64,000 nucleotides of DNA from Nonomuraea maritima (GCF_900100395.1 NZ_FNFB01000001.1:248001-312000); one strand, 5' to 3'; positions 7,468 through 17,236 are shown, counted from the stretch's first letter. Numbers and translations are program-made. Notes: generated from the letters alone by a model not told the origin.

Positions 7468-9267
7468 ATGACAGTAAGCCTTGACTGGCGTCACCTGTGG
7501 CTTCCCACGCTCACGTGGACGGCCGCGGCCTCGCTCGTCACCCTCGTCGCGTGCGCCGTGGTGGTCTGGCTGCTCGTGCGCTACACCGGGTGGGGACGCC
7601 AGTTCCGGCGGCTCACGTTCCCCTACTTCGAACCGCGGCGCAGCCTGGTGCCGCTGGTCACGGTCCTGCTCATCCTCGCGCTCACGGTCCTGCTCGTACG
7701 CCTGTCGGTGCTGATCTCCTACGCGCTGAACGGCATGTTCACGGCACTCGGACGGCTGGACGCGCACGACTTCTGGACCTCCATCGTGGTCTTCGCGGTC
7801 CTCGCCGGTCTGTACGTGGCAGGGTCCCTCGCCAGCTACCTCGTCGCCCAGCGCTTCACCATCGACTGGCGGACGTGGATGACCGACCACATGATCGCCG
7901 ACTGGTTGAAGGGGCACGCCTACCACCGGGGCCAGTTCGTCCAGGAGCCCGTCGACAACCCCGACCAGCGCATCCAGGAGGACGTCCAGCAGTTCGTCGA
8001 CGAGTCCTGCGACCTCGCCATCGGCGCGGTGGACGCCGCCCTGCGGCTGGTGTCGTTCACCGCCATCCTGTGGGGGCTGTCGGGGCCGATCCCGGTGTTC
8101 GGCTTCGAGGTGCCACGGGCCATGGTGGTGATCTCGTACGTCTACGTGCTGGTGGCGTCGGTGATCGCCTTCAGGGTCGGCCGCCCGCTGATCAGCCTGG
8201 AGTTCCTGCGGGAGGGGCTGTCCGCGTCGTTCCGCTACGCGCTGATCCGCCTGCGCGACCACTCCGAGTGCATCGCCTTCTACGGCGGCGAGCGGGTGGA
8301 GCGGGCGGCCCTGTGCGGCAAGTTCGCCGCGGTCATCGCCAACACGTGGGCCATCGCGCTGCGCAGGTTGAAACTGCTGGGCTTCAACGACTCGATCACC
8401 CAGGTGGCGCAGGTCTTCCCGTACATCATCCAGGCGCCGCGCTTCTTCGCGAAGACGCTCACGCTCGGCGACGTCACCCAGACCGCCGACGCGTTCGGCC
8501 AGGTGCACGACTCGCTGTCCTTCTTCAGGAACTCCTACGACACCTTCGCCGGCTACCGTGCCGCCCTCAACCGGCTCACGGCCCTGATGGACGTGAACCA
8601 CGAGTCGCGCCGGCTGCCGTCGCCGACCGTGTCCCACCGTCCGGACGCGCTCGTCATCGAGGGCCTGCGGGTCTGGCGTCCTGACCGCGTTCCGCTGATC
8701 GAGGGGCTGTCACTGACGATGAGCCCTGGGCAGGCGCTCCTCGTCAAGGGCGCCTCGGGCAGCGGCAAGACGACCCTGCTGCGCAGCATGGCGAGCCTGT
8801 GGCCGCACGCGCACGGCGTCATCCGCAGGCCCACCGGCGGGCACACGCTGTTCCTGTCGCAGCAGATGTACCTGCCCATGGGCAGCCTGCGCGCCGCCCT
8901 GGCCTATCCGGAGGCGTCGGCCCACATCGACGACGAGCTCGCGCGCGAGACGCTGCACCGCGTACAGCTCGGCCACCTGGAGCTCCGGATCGACGACGAG
9001 GCGCACTGGTCGCGCATCCTGTCGCCCGGCGAGCAGCAGCGCCTCGGGTTCGCCAGGATCCTGCTGAGCCGGCCGCAGCTGGTCTTCCTCGACGAGGCCA
9101 CGTCGGCCATGGACGAAGGGCTGGAGTACGCGCTGTACCGGCTCGTCCGCGAACAGCTGCCGATGTGCATGGTCGTCAGCGTCGGCCACCGCAGCACGCT
9201 GAACGCCTTCCACACGCACCACCTCAACCTGCTGGGCGCCGGCCGCTGGGGCATGGCACCGGCATAG
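7468..9267 (+). CDS. SbmA/BacA-like ABC transporter (fused permease-ATPase, COG4178 type)
   Basis: This 599-residue protein has an N-terminal membrane domain of the SbmA/BacA type: hydrophobic segments near residues 18-40, 58-85, 105-125 and 190-235, and a RFTIDWRTWMTDHMIADWL block typical of ABC_membrane_2. The ATPase follows, with Walker A KGASGSGKTT, signature LSPGEQQRLGFARI, Walker B LVFLDEATSAMD and switch SVGHRSTL. Relatives such as M. tuberculosis Rv1819c transport antimicrobial peptides, bleomycin or cobalamin, often inward. The LSPGEQQR signature is characteristic. It has no obvious RBS and may be leaderless. Its pairing with the divergent exporter suggests a role in peptide or toxin tolerance, but the substrate is unknown. 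Confidence 0.85.
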   Translation: MTVSLDWRHLWLPTLTWTAAASLVTLVACAVVVWLLVRYTGWGRQFRRLTFPYFEPRRSLVPLVTVLLILALTVLLVRLSVLISYALNGMFTALGRLDAHDFWTSIVVFAVLAGLYVAGSLASYLVAQRFTIDWRTWMTDHMIADWLKGHAYHRGQFVQEPVDNPDQRIQEDVQQFVDESCDLAIGAVDAALRLVSFTAILWGLSGPIPVFGFEVPRAMVVISYVYVLVASVIAFRVGRPLISLEFLREGLSASFRYALIRLRDHSECIAFYGGERVERAALCGKFAAVIANTWAIALRRLKLLGFNDSITQVAQVFPYIIQAPRFFAKTLTLGDVTQTADAFGQVHDSLSFFRNSYDTFAGYRAALNRLTALMDVNHESRRLPSPTVSHRPDALVIEGLRVWRPDRVPLIEGLSLTMSPGQALLVKGASGSGKTTLLRSMASLWPHAHGVIRRPTGGHTLFLSQQMYLPMGSLRAALAYPEASAHIDDELARETLHRVQLGHLELRIDDEAHWSRILSPGEQQRLGFARILLSRPQLVFLDEATSAMDEGLEYALYRLVREQLPMCMVVSVGHRSTLNAFHTHHLNLLGAGRWGMAPA

Positions 9268-9346
9268 GAACGTTCCCACCTGCCAGGATCCGCGGTGAAC
9301 CCCTCCTCGATACTGGACGCCCCGACAGTCATGAGGAGAGACGGCA

Positions 9347-10201
9347 GTGCCCTGGAACACCACCGATCACGTTGCGAAATTTCTGTCCGTAGCGGGGGAT
9401 TTCGTCCATTCCCGGACAGACCGCCACACGATGCTGCTCTCGGCCCTCGCCGGCGTGCGTCACGCGGCTCCGCCGCAGGGTGACGGCCCGTTGTTCGGCT
9501 GGTGGGGGCAGGACGGCGACGGCGCGGTCACCGCGGCGTTCGTGTGGACGCCCCCGTTCCTGCTCGCCCTGTCGTCGTTGCCGGACGGCGCCGAGGAGGA
9601 GCTGGCCCGCCTGGTGGCCGCTGATTCACGCACCGCGGCGAACCTGATGACCGACGAGCGGAGCGGACGGGCCTTCGCCGCGGCCTGGACGGAGCACACC
9701 GGCCTTGGCACGCACACCCGCCTGGCGTCCCGCCTGTTCCGGCTCGACGCGCTGACCCCGCCGAACCCCGAGCCACGGGGACGGTCCCGGCTCGCCAAGG
9801 AGGCCGACCGGCCGCTGCTGACGGACTGGTACACGGCGTTCACCCAGGAGGCGGGCGACATGCCCGCCGACCCGACGGCGTTCGTGGACGATCGGCTCGC
9901 CTACTCCGGCTGGACGCTGTGGGAGGTGGACGGCCGGCCGGTGTCGATGGCCGGCATCACCCGCAGCGTCTCGGGCATGGCGCGGATCACGCCCGTCTAC
10001 ACCCCGCCAGGCGAGCGTGGTCATGGGTACGGCGCGGCGGTCACGTCCGCCGTCTCGGCGGCCGCGCTGGGCTCGGGCACCCCGGACGTCCTGCTGTTCA
10101 CCGACGTGACGAACCCGGTCAGCAACCGGCTCTACACCCGCATCGGCTTCCGCCCGGTGGACGACTTCGTCATGCTCGCGCTGGACGCGCCGGGCCGCTG
10201 A
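9347..10201 (+). CDS. GNAT-family N-acetyltransferase
   Basis: The start is GTG 9347, with GAGGAGAG 7 bases upstream. This 284-residue protein has its GNAT core in the C-terminal half: a substrate-side strand with GRPVSMAGITRSVSGMARI, motif A ERGHGYGAAVTSAVS (acetyl-CoA pyrophosphate loop), then VLLFTDVTNPVSNRLYTRIGFRPV, which is the classical beta6/alpha4 ending. The N-terminal half (residues 1-140) is probably a second, degenerate GNAT-like repeat. The acceptor is unknown. The gene converges on the peptide transporter operon across a strong terminator hairpin. Confidence 0.85.
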   Translation: MPWNTTDHVAKFLSVAGDFVHSRTDRHTMLLSALAGVRHAAPPQGDGPLFGWWGQDGDGAVTAAFVWTPPFLLALSSLPDGAEEELARLVAADSRTAANLMTDERSGRAFAAAWTEHTGLGTHTRLASRLFRLDALTPPNPEPRGRSRLAKEADRPLLTDWYTAFTQEAGDMPADPTAFVDDRLAYSGWTLWEVDGRPVSMAGITRSVSGMARITPVYTPPGERGHGYGAAVTSAVSAAALGSGTPDVLLFTDVTNPVSNRLYTRIGFRPVDDFVMLALDAPGR

Positions 10202-10219
10202 CCGTACGCGGGCATGAAA

Positions 10220-10249
10220 GAACCCCCGGCCGCGAGCGGCCGGGGGTTC
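10220..10249. terminator. Bidirectional terminator hairpin
   Basis: A perfect 14-bp stem (10220-10233 paired with 10236-10249) with a 2-base centre lies between the stop codons of the convergent acetyltransferase and solute-binding protein genes. It can serve both strands. Confidence 0.85.
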
Positions 10250-10263
10250 GTCATCTCAGCGGA

Positions 10264-11976
10264 TCAGCCGGTGAAGCCGATGCTCGTCCAGTCGTAGGTC
10301 TTGTAGCCCTTCGCGCCGTAGTTCGCGAGCGTCTTCTTGGTCGCCCGGATCTCAGGACGCTGGTACAGCGGGATGGTGTGCACCATGTCCCAGATCAGCT
10401 TGTCGGCGGCGTTGGCCAGTTCCTGGGCCTTGGCCGGGTCCAGCTCGCTCACCGCGGCGTCGATGGCGGCGTCGAGGGCCGGGTCGCTGCCCTTCGGGTA
10501 GTTGCTCTCCGAGCCCGTCTTGTAGATCTGCGCGAGGCTGCCGATGGGCAGCGGCGTGCCGATCCACGAGAACGGCGTGATGTCGAAGTCGCCCTTGTTG
10601 ACGTAGTCGGTGAAGAACTTGTCGAGCGGGACGGCCTTGATGTTGACCTTGATCCCGGCCTCCTTGAGCATGGCCTGGGTCAGCTCACCCTCGGTCTGGG
10701 AGACCGGCGTCGCCGTCGGGATGACGAAGTTCAGGTCGAACTCCTTGCCGTCCTTCTTGCGGTACTCGCCCTCCTGCTTCCAGCCGGCCGCGTCGAGCAG
10801 CTGCTTGGCCTTCTCCAGGTTGTACTTGCCGAGGTCGCCGGAGTTGTCGACGTAGGCCTTGTGGTTGTTCATGAAGATGTGGTTGCCGAGCGTCTGCAGC
10901 GGCCAGTCCATGTCCTTCAGGTCGGACTGCGTGATCACGTCACGGTTGATCGCGTACGCGACGGCGTGCCGGACGTTCTTGTCCTTCAGGATCTCGCTCT
11001 GGTTGTTGACGGTGAAGTGCCGCCAGTTCGGGCTGAGCGCCTTGCGGATGTCGACGCCCGGCACCTCCTTGGCCCGCTTGAGCTCGGCCGGGGCGCCCGA
11101 GGGGATCTCGACCGAGTCGATCTCGCCGTTGGCGAAGGCGTTCACCTGCGCGTCGGGCGTCTCGATGGCACGGAAGATGATCTTGTCGAGCTTGGCCTTC
11201 TGGCCCCACCACTTGTCGTCACGCACGAGGGTGAGCGTCTTGGTGCCCTCGTCGATCTTCTCGACCTTGAAGGGACCAGCGGTGACCGGGATCTTCTGGT
11301 TGTACTCATTGTCGTACGCCTCGGGCGTCTCCACGTACTTGGCCGGCGTGAGGTACGGCGACCCGGAGAACAGGCCCATCCACTCGGGGTAGGGCTTGGA
11401 GTACGTGACGACGGCGACCTTGTCGGTGTCACCCTTGGTGATCGACTCGATGCGGTCCCAGCCGTCCGTGGAGGCCGGCTTGAAGTCCTTGTTCGAGCCG
11501 TTGTTGGCCTTCCAGTTGGCCTCGAGGTCCTTCCACGTGATGGGGGTGCCGTCGGACCAGGTGGCCTTGTCGTTCAGGGTGTAGGTGACGACCTGCTTGC
11601 CGTCCTTCATCTCGTTCGTGATGGAGGTGGCGAAGTCGGGGTTCGGCTTGTAGTTGGCCTCCTCGTCGAACACCATGAGCTGCGGCATGACCGGCGCGAG
11701 CATGTCACTCGTGTCGCGCTGGTTGCCGTCGACGTGGTTGCTGTTCCACTGGGTGGGCCACTGGCCGACCGCCAGCGTCAGCGTACCGCCGTCCTTGACC
11801 TGGTCGTACGCGACGGGGTTGATGGCGAAGCCGGGTACGGCCGCCATCTGCTGCTGGGCCTGCTGCGACTGCTCCGCGCTCGGCTGGTTGCCGCCTTCGC
11901 CGCCACCTCCGCCGCACGCCGCGACGGCCAGGGCCAGGACCGCGACACCAGCGGCTGCCCGGTAACGAACCTTCAC
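10264..11976 (-). CDS. Peptide ABC transporter solute-binding lipoprotein (SBP_bac_5 family)
   Basis: This 570-residue OppA/DppA-type binding protein captures peptides outside the membrane for the adjacent permease. The signal peptide ends in the lipobox LAVAAC, so it is a lipoprotein, followed by a Gly-rich linker. The body shows cluster 5 features: DGGTLTLAVGQWP near the mature N-terminus, then TYTLNDKATWSDGTPITWKD and VRHAVAYAINRDVI. Its ATG overlaps the upstream ATPase gene by 4 bases (ATGA). It is unusual that the binding protein is the last gene of the operon (order B-C-DF-A). Confidence 0.93.
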   Translation of the reverse strand: MKVRYRAAAGVAVLALAVAACGGGGGEGGNQPSAEQSQQAQQQMAAVPGFAINPVAYDQVKDGGTLTLAVGQWPTQWNSNHVDGNQRDTSDMLAPVMPQLMVFDEEANYKPNPDFATSITNEMKDGKQVVTYTLNDKATWSDGTPITWKDLEANWKANNGSNKDFKPASTDGWDRIESITKGDTDKVAVVTYSKPYPEWMGLFSGSPYLTPAKYVETPEAYDNEYNQKIPVTAGPFKVEKIDEGTKTLTLVRDDKWWGQKAKLDKIIFRAIETPDAQVNAFANGEIDSVEIPSGAPAELKRAKEVPGVDIRKALSPNWRHFTVNNQSEILKDKNVRHAVAYAINRDVITQSDLKDMDWPLQTLGNHIFMNNHKAYVDNSGDLGKYNLEKAKQLLDAAGWKQEGEYRKKDGKEFDLNFVIPTATPVSQTEGELTQAMLKEAGIKVNIKAVPLDKFFTDYVNKGDFDITPFSWIGTPLPIGSLAQIYKTGSESNYPKGSDPALDAAIDAAVSELDPAKAQELANAADKLIWDMVHTIPLYQRPEIRATKKTLANYGAKGYKTYDWTSIGFTG

Positions 11977-14042
11977 TTTTCCTCCTGATCATCCGAGGCC
12001 GTGATGACCTCGACTTCCTCTGCGTAGTGGCAGGCGGCGCCGTGGTCGACGGCGCTCGCGAGCCGAGCAATCGAGGGCTCTTCGTCGACACACCGCCGCT
12101 GCTCGTCGGCGCTGAGCCGGGCGAACTTGGGGCAGCGGGTGCGGAACCGGCAACCCGATGGCGGGTCGGCCGGGCTGGGCAGGTCGCCTTCGAGCAGGAT
12201 CCGCTTCCGGTTGCGTTCCAGTTCCGGGTCCGGCAGCGGGATCGCCGACAGCAGCGCCTGCGTGTAGGGGTGGGCGGGGTGGTCGTAGACGCTCTGGACC
12301 GTGCCGATCTCGGCGATCTTGCCCAGGTACATCACGGCCACCCGGTCGGCCAGGTGCCTTACCACGGCCAGGTCATGGGCGACGAACAGGTACGACAGCC
12401 CCAGGGTGTTCTTCAGCTCCTCCAGGAGGTTGATCACACCGGCCTGGATGGAGACGTCGAGCGCGGACACCGGCTCGTCCAGGACGATCAGCTTCGGCTC
12501 CAGCGCGAGGGCGCGGGCGATGCCGATGCGCTGGCGCTGGCCGCCGGAGAACTGCTGCGGGTAGCGCTCGGCGTACTCGGGCGCGAGCCCCACCAGTTCC
12601 AGCAGCTCGGCGACCCGTGCCTCGACGTCCTTCCTGCCGTGGGCGCGCAGCGGCTCGGCGATGATGTCGCCGACCGGCATGCGCGGGTCGAGCGCGGCCA
12701 TCGGGTCCTGGAAGACGATCTGCAGGTCCTTGCGCAGCGCCTTGCGGGTCGCCGCGTCCATGGTGGAGCTGTCCTTGCCGAGCACGACCACCCGGCCGCC
12801 CTGCGGGGGCGCGAGCTGCATGATCTGCTGCAGCGTGGTGGTCTTGCCGCAGCCGGACTCGCCGACCAGGGCCAGCGTCTCGCCCTCTGCGATGTCGAAG
12901 CTGATGCCGTCGACCGCGTGCACCGTGCCGACGCGGCGCTTGAACACGGCGCCCTTCATCAGCGGGTAGTGCCGGATCATGCTGTCCAGCTCCAGCACGG
13001 TGGGACGCTCGGCCCGCGGCACGCGCACCACGTCGCTCGGCGGGATCACCGGGACGGGGAACACGTCGGCGCCGGTGAGGCCCTTGTGCTCGATCTCCTG
13101 CGCGCGGATGCAGGCGACGTGCCGTCCGGCACCGGAGGGCACGAGCGGCGGCTCCTGCTCGTCGCACATGTCCACCTTCATCGGACAGCGCGGCGCGAAC
13201 GGGCAGCCGGGGGGCAGCGACGCGGGCGAGGGCGGGTTGCCCTCGATCGGCACGAGCGCCCCCTCCTCGCCGTCGATCCTCGGGATCGAGGCGAGCAGGC
13301 CCATCGTGTACGGCATGCGCGGCCGGTAGTAGATGTCGTCCACCGAGCCCTGCTCGACCGGCTTGCCCGCGTACATGACGAGCACCCGGTCGGCCATGCC
13401 GGCGATGACGCCCAGGTCGTGCGTGATCATCACGATGCCGGCGCCGGTCTCCTGCTGGGCGGTCTTCAGAACCTCCAGCACCTGCGCCTGGATGGTGACG
13501 TCGAGCGCGGTGGTGGGCTCGTCGCAGATCAGCAGGTCGGGGTCGTTGGCGATGGCCATGGCGATCATCGCGCGCTGGCGCATGCCGCCGGAGAACTCGT
13601 GCGGGAAGGCCTTGGCGCGCACGTCCGGGTGCGGGATGCCGACCAGGTCGAGCAACTCCACGGCCCGCTTGGCGGCCTTGTCCTTGTTCACCTTCTGGTG
13701 GATGCGCACGGCCTCGGCGATCTGGTCGCCGATGGTGTAGACGGGCGTGAAGGCCGACAGCGGGTCCTGGAAGATCATGCTGATCGACTTGCCGCGGACC
13801 TTGACCAGCTCGTCTTCCTTCATGCCGATCAGTTCCTGGCCGTGCAGCTTCACCGAGCCGCTGACCACGGAGTTCTGCTGCAGCAGGCCCATGATCGCCA
13901 GAGAGGTGACGGACTTGCCCGAGCCGGACTCGCCCACGATGCCGAGCACCTCGCCGCGCTCGACCTCGTACGAGACCCCGCGCACGGCCTGGACGCCGCC
14001 GGGGAAGGTGACAGTGAGGTCCTTGACCTCCAGAATGCTCAC
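11973..14042 (-). CDS. Fused OppD-OppF peptide ABC transporter ATPase
   Basis: This 689-residue protein contains two complete ATPase domains in tandem. Domain 1 (residues ~1-260) has Walker A GESGSGKS, signature FSGGMRQRAMIA and Walker B LLICDEPTTALD, followed by an oligopeptide C-terminal domain with CPFAPRCP (four-Cys iron-sulfur type signature). Domain 2 (from about residue 345) has GESGCGKTTT, FSGGQRQRIGIA, LIVLDEPVSALD and a second RTRCP...C motif. Separate OppD and OppF proteins are the rule in many bacteria; fusions are common in actinomycetes. It starts with ATG overlapping oppC by 4 bases and ends overlapping the binding-protein gene by 4 bases. Confidence 0.93.
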   Translation of the reverse strand: MSILEVKDLTVTFPGGVQAVRGVSYEVERGEVLGIVGESGSGKSVTSLAIMGLLQQNSVVSGSVKLHGQELIGMKEDELVKVRGKSISMIFQDPLSAFTPVYTIGDQIAEAVRIHQKVNKDKAAKRAVELLDLVGIPHPDVRAKAFPHEFSGGMRQRAMIAMAIANDPDLLICDEPTTALDVTIQAQVLEVLKTAQQETGAGIVMITHDLGVIAGMADRVLVMYAGKPVEQGSVDDIYYRPRMPYTMGLLASIPRIDGEEGALVPIEGNPPSPASLPPGCPFAPRCPMKVDMCDEQEPPLVPSGAGRHVACIRAQEIEHKGLTGADVFPVPVIPPSDVVRVPRAERPTVLELDSMIRHYPLMKGAVFKRRVGTVHAVDGISFDIAEGETLALVGESGCGKTTTLQQIMQLAPPQGGRVVVLGKDSSTMDAATRKALRKDLQIVFQDPMAALDPRMPVGDIIAEPLRAHGRKDVEARVAELLELVGLAPEYAERYPQQFSGGQRQRIGIARALALEPKLIVLDEPVSALDVSIQAGVINLLEELKNTLGLSYLFVAHDLAVVRHLADRVAVMYLGKIAEIGTVQSVYDHPAHPYTQALLSAIPLPDPELERNRKRILLEGDLPSPADPPSGCRFRTRCPKFARLSADEQRRCVDEEPSIARLASAVDHGAACHYAEEVEVITASDDQEEK

Positions 14043-14878
14043 GAGTTGCTCCCCGGGTCGAGTGCGTCACGCAGGCCGTCGCCGATGAGGTTGACGCTGA
14101 GCACGAGCAGCACCAACAGGCCCGCGGGGAAGACGAACAGCCACGGATAGCCGGTGGCGTTGTCGGAACCGGTCGCGATCAGCGTGCCGAGCGAGACGTC
14201 CGGCGGCTGGATGCCGAAGCCGAAGAAGGACAGTGCCGCCTCGCCGATGATCGCCGAGGAGACGTTGAGCGTCGCGTCGATGATCAGCAGGGAGGACATG
14301 TTCGGCACGATGTGCCGGAAGATGATCTTCCAGCGCGGGATGCCCATGTAGAGGGCGGCCTGCACGTACTCGCGTTCGCGCAGCGACATCGTCATGCTGC
14401 GGACCACCCTGGAGGTGATCATCCAGGAGAACGCGGCCAGCAGCACCACGAACCAGAGCCAGTTACCGGACTTCAGGCGGGGCGAGATGATCGCGATCAG
14501 GAGGAAGCTCGGCAGGACGAGGAGCAGTTCCACGCCCCACATGAGCACCCGGTCGACCCATCCGCCGAAATATCCGGCGAACGCGCCCACGATCGCGGCC
14601 AGGCCGGTCGAGATGAGGGCGACCATGAGGCCGATGAGGATCGACTTCTGCATGCCGCGCAGGGTGACCGCGTACAGGTCCTGGCCGATGGAGGTGGTTC
14701 CCCACCAGTGGTCGGCGCTGGGCGCCGACAGGAAGGCCATGAAGTCCTTCTCGGTCCAGTCGTACTTGCCGATGTACGGGCCGACGTAGGCCACCAGCAC
14801 CAGTGCGACCAGGGCGACGAAGCCATAGCGGGCCTGGTTGTTGCGGAACAGGCGCCTGAGGACGACTTTCGAACGCAT
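14039..14878 (-). CDS. Peptide ABC transporter permease, OppC type
   Basis: This 279-residue inner-membrane permease starts MRSKVVLRRLFRNNQARYG, typical of the OppC N-terminal segment, followed by a first membrane helix near residues 19-38. The conserved TSIGQDLYAVTLRG periplasmic motif precedes the core helices. The EAA loop that contacts the ATPase is visible in REREYVQAALYMGIPRWKIIFRHIVPN. The C-terminal INLIGDGLRDALDP-type ending (here VNLIGDGLRDALDPGSNS) is diagnostic. One base separates it from oppB, and it overlaps the ATPase gene by ATGA. Confidence 0.93.
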   Translation of the reverse strand: MRSKVVLRRLFRNNQARYGFVALVALVLVAYVGPYIGKYDWTEKDFMAFLSAPSADHWWGTTSIGQDLYAVTLRGMQKSILIGLMVALISTGLAAIVGAFAGYFGGWVDRVLMWGVELLLVLPSFLLIAIISPRLKSGNWLWFVVLLAAFSWMITSRVVRSMTMSLREREYVQAALYMGIPRWKIIFRHIVPNMSSLLIIDATLNVSSAIIGEAALSFFGFGIQPPDVSLGTLIATGSDNATGYPWLFVFPAGLLVLLVLSVNLIGDGLRDALDPGSNS

Positions 14879-14879
14879 G

Positions 14880-15863
14880 TCAGCTCACCCGCACCCGGGG
14901 GTCGAGGGCCGCCACCAGGAGGTCGGACAGCAGCGAGGCGAACAGGATGCACACGGCGGTGAAGGCGGTGACCGCGGCGACGGAGTTGACGTCGTTGGCG
15001 TTGATCGAGTCGACCAGCCAGGCGCCCATGCCGTGCCAGTTGTAGATCTTCTCGGTGAAGATGGCGCCGGTGAACACCGTGCCGACGGAGAAGGCGAAGT
15101 ACGTCGCGGAGGGGATCAGCGCGGTGCGCAGCGCGTGCTTCATCAGCGCGGTCCTGCGGCGCAGGCCCTTGGCCATGGCCGTGCGGACGAAGTCCTGGCC
15201 GAGCACGTCGAGCATCATGTTGCGCTGGATGCGGCTGTAGAAGGCCGCGCCCGACCCGCCGATGCTGAGGGAGATCGTCGGCAGGATCAGGTGGTTCAGC
15301 CGGTTGAGGAACTGGTCGAAGCCGGACAGCTTGGGGTTGTACTCACCGGTGTACTCGATCAGCGTGAAGCCGAGCCCCCGGTTCAGGTTGTACGTCGCGA
15401 TCGCCAGCAGGGTGGCGAGGACGAACACCGGTATCGCCATGAGCACGAAGGAGCCGACTCCGATTAACCGGTCACCGAACTTGTACTGTTTCACCGCGGA
15501 GTAGGCGCCGAGTGCCACGCCGATCGCGAAGCCGAGGAGCGTGCCGAGGATCAGCAGCCGCAGGCTGACGAACATCCGCCGGCCCAGCTCATCGTTGACC
15601 GACGCGCCGTTCCAGGTCTTGCCGAAGTCTCCGGTGACCACACCCGTGGCCCAGGTCGCGTAGCGCTGCAGAACCGGCGTCTTGTCGTTCAGGTTGTAGG
15701 CGTCGAGGGTCTTGTCGATGACAGCCTCGGGGACCGGAGGTTGCCGTCCCTGGTACGCCGCCCGCGGGTTCATGGTGGTGGCCGCGAGCATGTACGCCAG
15801 GCTGGACGCGATCACGACCAGAATGACGTTTATTGCCAACCTGCGGAGCAGGTACTTGCCCAT
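14880..15863 (-). CDS. Peptide ABC transporter permease, OppB type
   Basis: This is the first gene of the operon. I chose ATG 15863 (MGKYLLRRLAINVILVVIAS) because GGAGAG lies just upstream and the sequence starts with the canonical OppB first helix; a longer frame to 15923 is open but lacks support. The protein is 327 residues with a long periplasmic loop after helix 1, then GALLGF-type core helices. The EAA loop is QDFVRTAMAKGLRRRTALMKHALRTALIP, followed by a TGAIFTEKIYNWHGMG segment typical of OppB. It pairs with OppC to form the translocation pore. Confidence 0.92.
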   Translation of the reverse strand: MGKYLLRRLAINVILVVIASSLAYMLAATTMNPRAAYQGRQPPVPEAVIDKTLDAYNLNDKTPVLQRYATWATGVVTGDFGKTWNGASVNDELGRRMFVSLRLLILGTLLGFAIGVALGAYSAVKQYKFGDRLIGVGSFVLMAIPVFVLATLLAIATYNLNRGLGFTLIEYTGEYNPKLSGFDQFLNRLNHLILPTISLSIGGSGAAFYSRIQRNMMLDVLGQDFVRTAMAKGLRRRTALMKHALRTALIPSATYFAFSVGTVFTGAIFTEKIYNWHGMGAWLVDSINANDVNSVAAVTAFTAVCILFASLLSDLLVAALDPRVRVS

Positions 15864-16280
15864 TACTCTCCGTTCGCGCTGACCGGGGGCGCGAACTACC
15901 GGCCGGGAGAGGCGCCCCCGCAACGTAAACCCGTCGTCCGACGACTGGGGTGTCAGCTGACGACGGGGTGGCGATCAGGGCGCAAGAATATAAGCAAAAA
16001 TATAACAGTCAGAAACGGACGTATATAACGGTCAGGTCACTCGTAAATGATCTTCGCGGCCGGGCCGATACCCTGGCTCCGCCGGGGCTAGCTGGGAAAA
16101 TGCAGGCGGGCAGGGTAGCCGACAAGACGCCTTGCCGGGACCCATTGTCACAGAATCTGGACAAAGGTTTCCAAGCTGGCAAAGAGATCCACTTCGCGTC
16201 CGCGAGCGCCGGACCAGCGCGCCGGCCGGAGATGTCGGAGGTGTCGCGCCTCCGGCCGCCACCGCCCCGCCCCGCCACGC
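15864..16280. other. Promoter region of the peptide importer operon
   Basis: This 417-base gap separates two same-strand genes. It contains an unusually A/T-rich patch at about 15985-16030 (minus strand TTATATACG and TTATATTTTTGC), which is the likely site of the operon promoter. The rest is G/C-rich with no gene that I can support. I see no riboswitch. Confidence 0.45.
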
Positions 16281-17114
16281 TCACCCCTCCAGCCGGTACG
16301 CCCGCCGCGCCGTCCCCGCGAAGACCATGGCCCGCTCGTCGTCTGACAGCCCGGAACACAGTTCGTCAGCCGCGCCTGCAACCTGCTCGTACTCGGCGGC
16401 GAGCAGGCATACCGGCCAGTCGGAGCCGAACATCACCCGCTCAGGGCCGAACGCCTCCAGCACGACCTCGGCGTACGGCCGCAGGTCGGCCACCCGCCAC
16501 GAGCCCCAGTCCGCCTCGGTCACCAGGCCCGACAGCTTGCAGTGGACGTTGGGCAGCGCGGCGAGCCTACGGACCAGGCCGCGCCACGGCTCCAGCTCGC
16601 CGGAGGCGATCGGCGGCTTGGACAGGTGGTCGAGCACGAACGTCAGCTCGGGCAGCGCCGCCGCCGCCTCGATGGCGGCGGGCAGCTGGTGCGGCAGTGT
16701 GAGCAGGTCGTAGGCCAGCCCGGCGGAGGCCACGGCGGCCAGGCCGCGGCGCACGTCAGGACGCGTGAGCCAGGCCGGATCGGGCTCGTCCTGCACGCCG
16801 TGGCGCACCCCCACGAGCCCCGCCGGGAGCGCGGCCAGCGTGTCGGCGACGTCCGGCGCGGTCAGGTCCACCCAGCCGACCACCCCGGCGACCAGGTCGG
16901 ACGCGGCGGCCAGCGCGAGGAACTCCCGCGTCTCGGCGAGGTCGGGCAGCACCTGGACGAGCACGGTCCGCGTCACACCGGCGGCGGCGGCCGGACCGGC
17001 GAGCTGGTCGAGCGTGAACGCGCGGCGCACGGGCGCCATCTCGTCCGGGTCCAGCCACGTGTGCGGGCGTGCGGAGGGGTCCCAGACATGGTGGTGGGCG
17101 TCGATGCGCATCAT
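16281..17114 (-). CDS. Amidohydrolase-2 / L-fuconolactonase-like metal-dependent hydrolase
   Basis: This 277-residue TIM-barrel hydrolase of the PF04909/COG3618 type acts on lactones or similar cyclic substrates. The metal motif HxH appears at the N-terminus as IDAHHHVWDP. A conserved His lies in VGVRHGVQDEPD and another in FVLDHLSKPP. The C-terminal catalytic Asp lies in RVMFGSDWPVC. All expected ligands are in place. The start is the first of two adjacent ATGs. The gene is upstream of, and on the same strand as, the oligopeptide importer but separated by 417 bases, so cotranscription is unlikely. Confidence 0.85.
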   Translation of the reverse strand: MMRIDAHHHVWDPSARPHTWLDPDEMAPVRRAFTLDQLAGPAAAAGVTRTVLVQVLPDLAETREFLALAAASDLVAGVVGWVDLTAPDVADTLAALPAGLVGVRHGVQDEPDPAWLTRPDVRRGLAAVASAGLAYDLLTLPHQLPAAIEAAAALPELTFVLDHLSKPPIASGELEPWRGLVRRLAALPNVHCKLSGLVTEADWGSWRVADLRPYAEVVLEAFGPERVMFGSDWPVCLLAAEYEQVAGAADELCSGLSDDERAMVFAGTARRAYRLEG

Positions 17115-17236
17115 CGGATTCCAGTTTCATACGGTTCGGTCAAGCTTCGGGGGGATCATGCCACGCCCCGCCCTCGACGGAGCGGCCCCCTCGCCACGAC
17201 ACAGCGCTGATCGCCCGGACCCCACCAGACATGGCC

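Noticed and set aside
12027..14150. A 707-codon plus-strand frame opposite the OppDF fusion
   Set aside because: This is an antisense shadow of a gene with four diagnostic ATPase motifs in the other direction.
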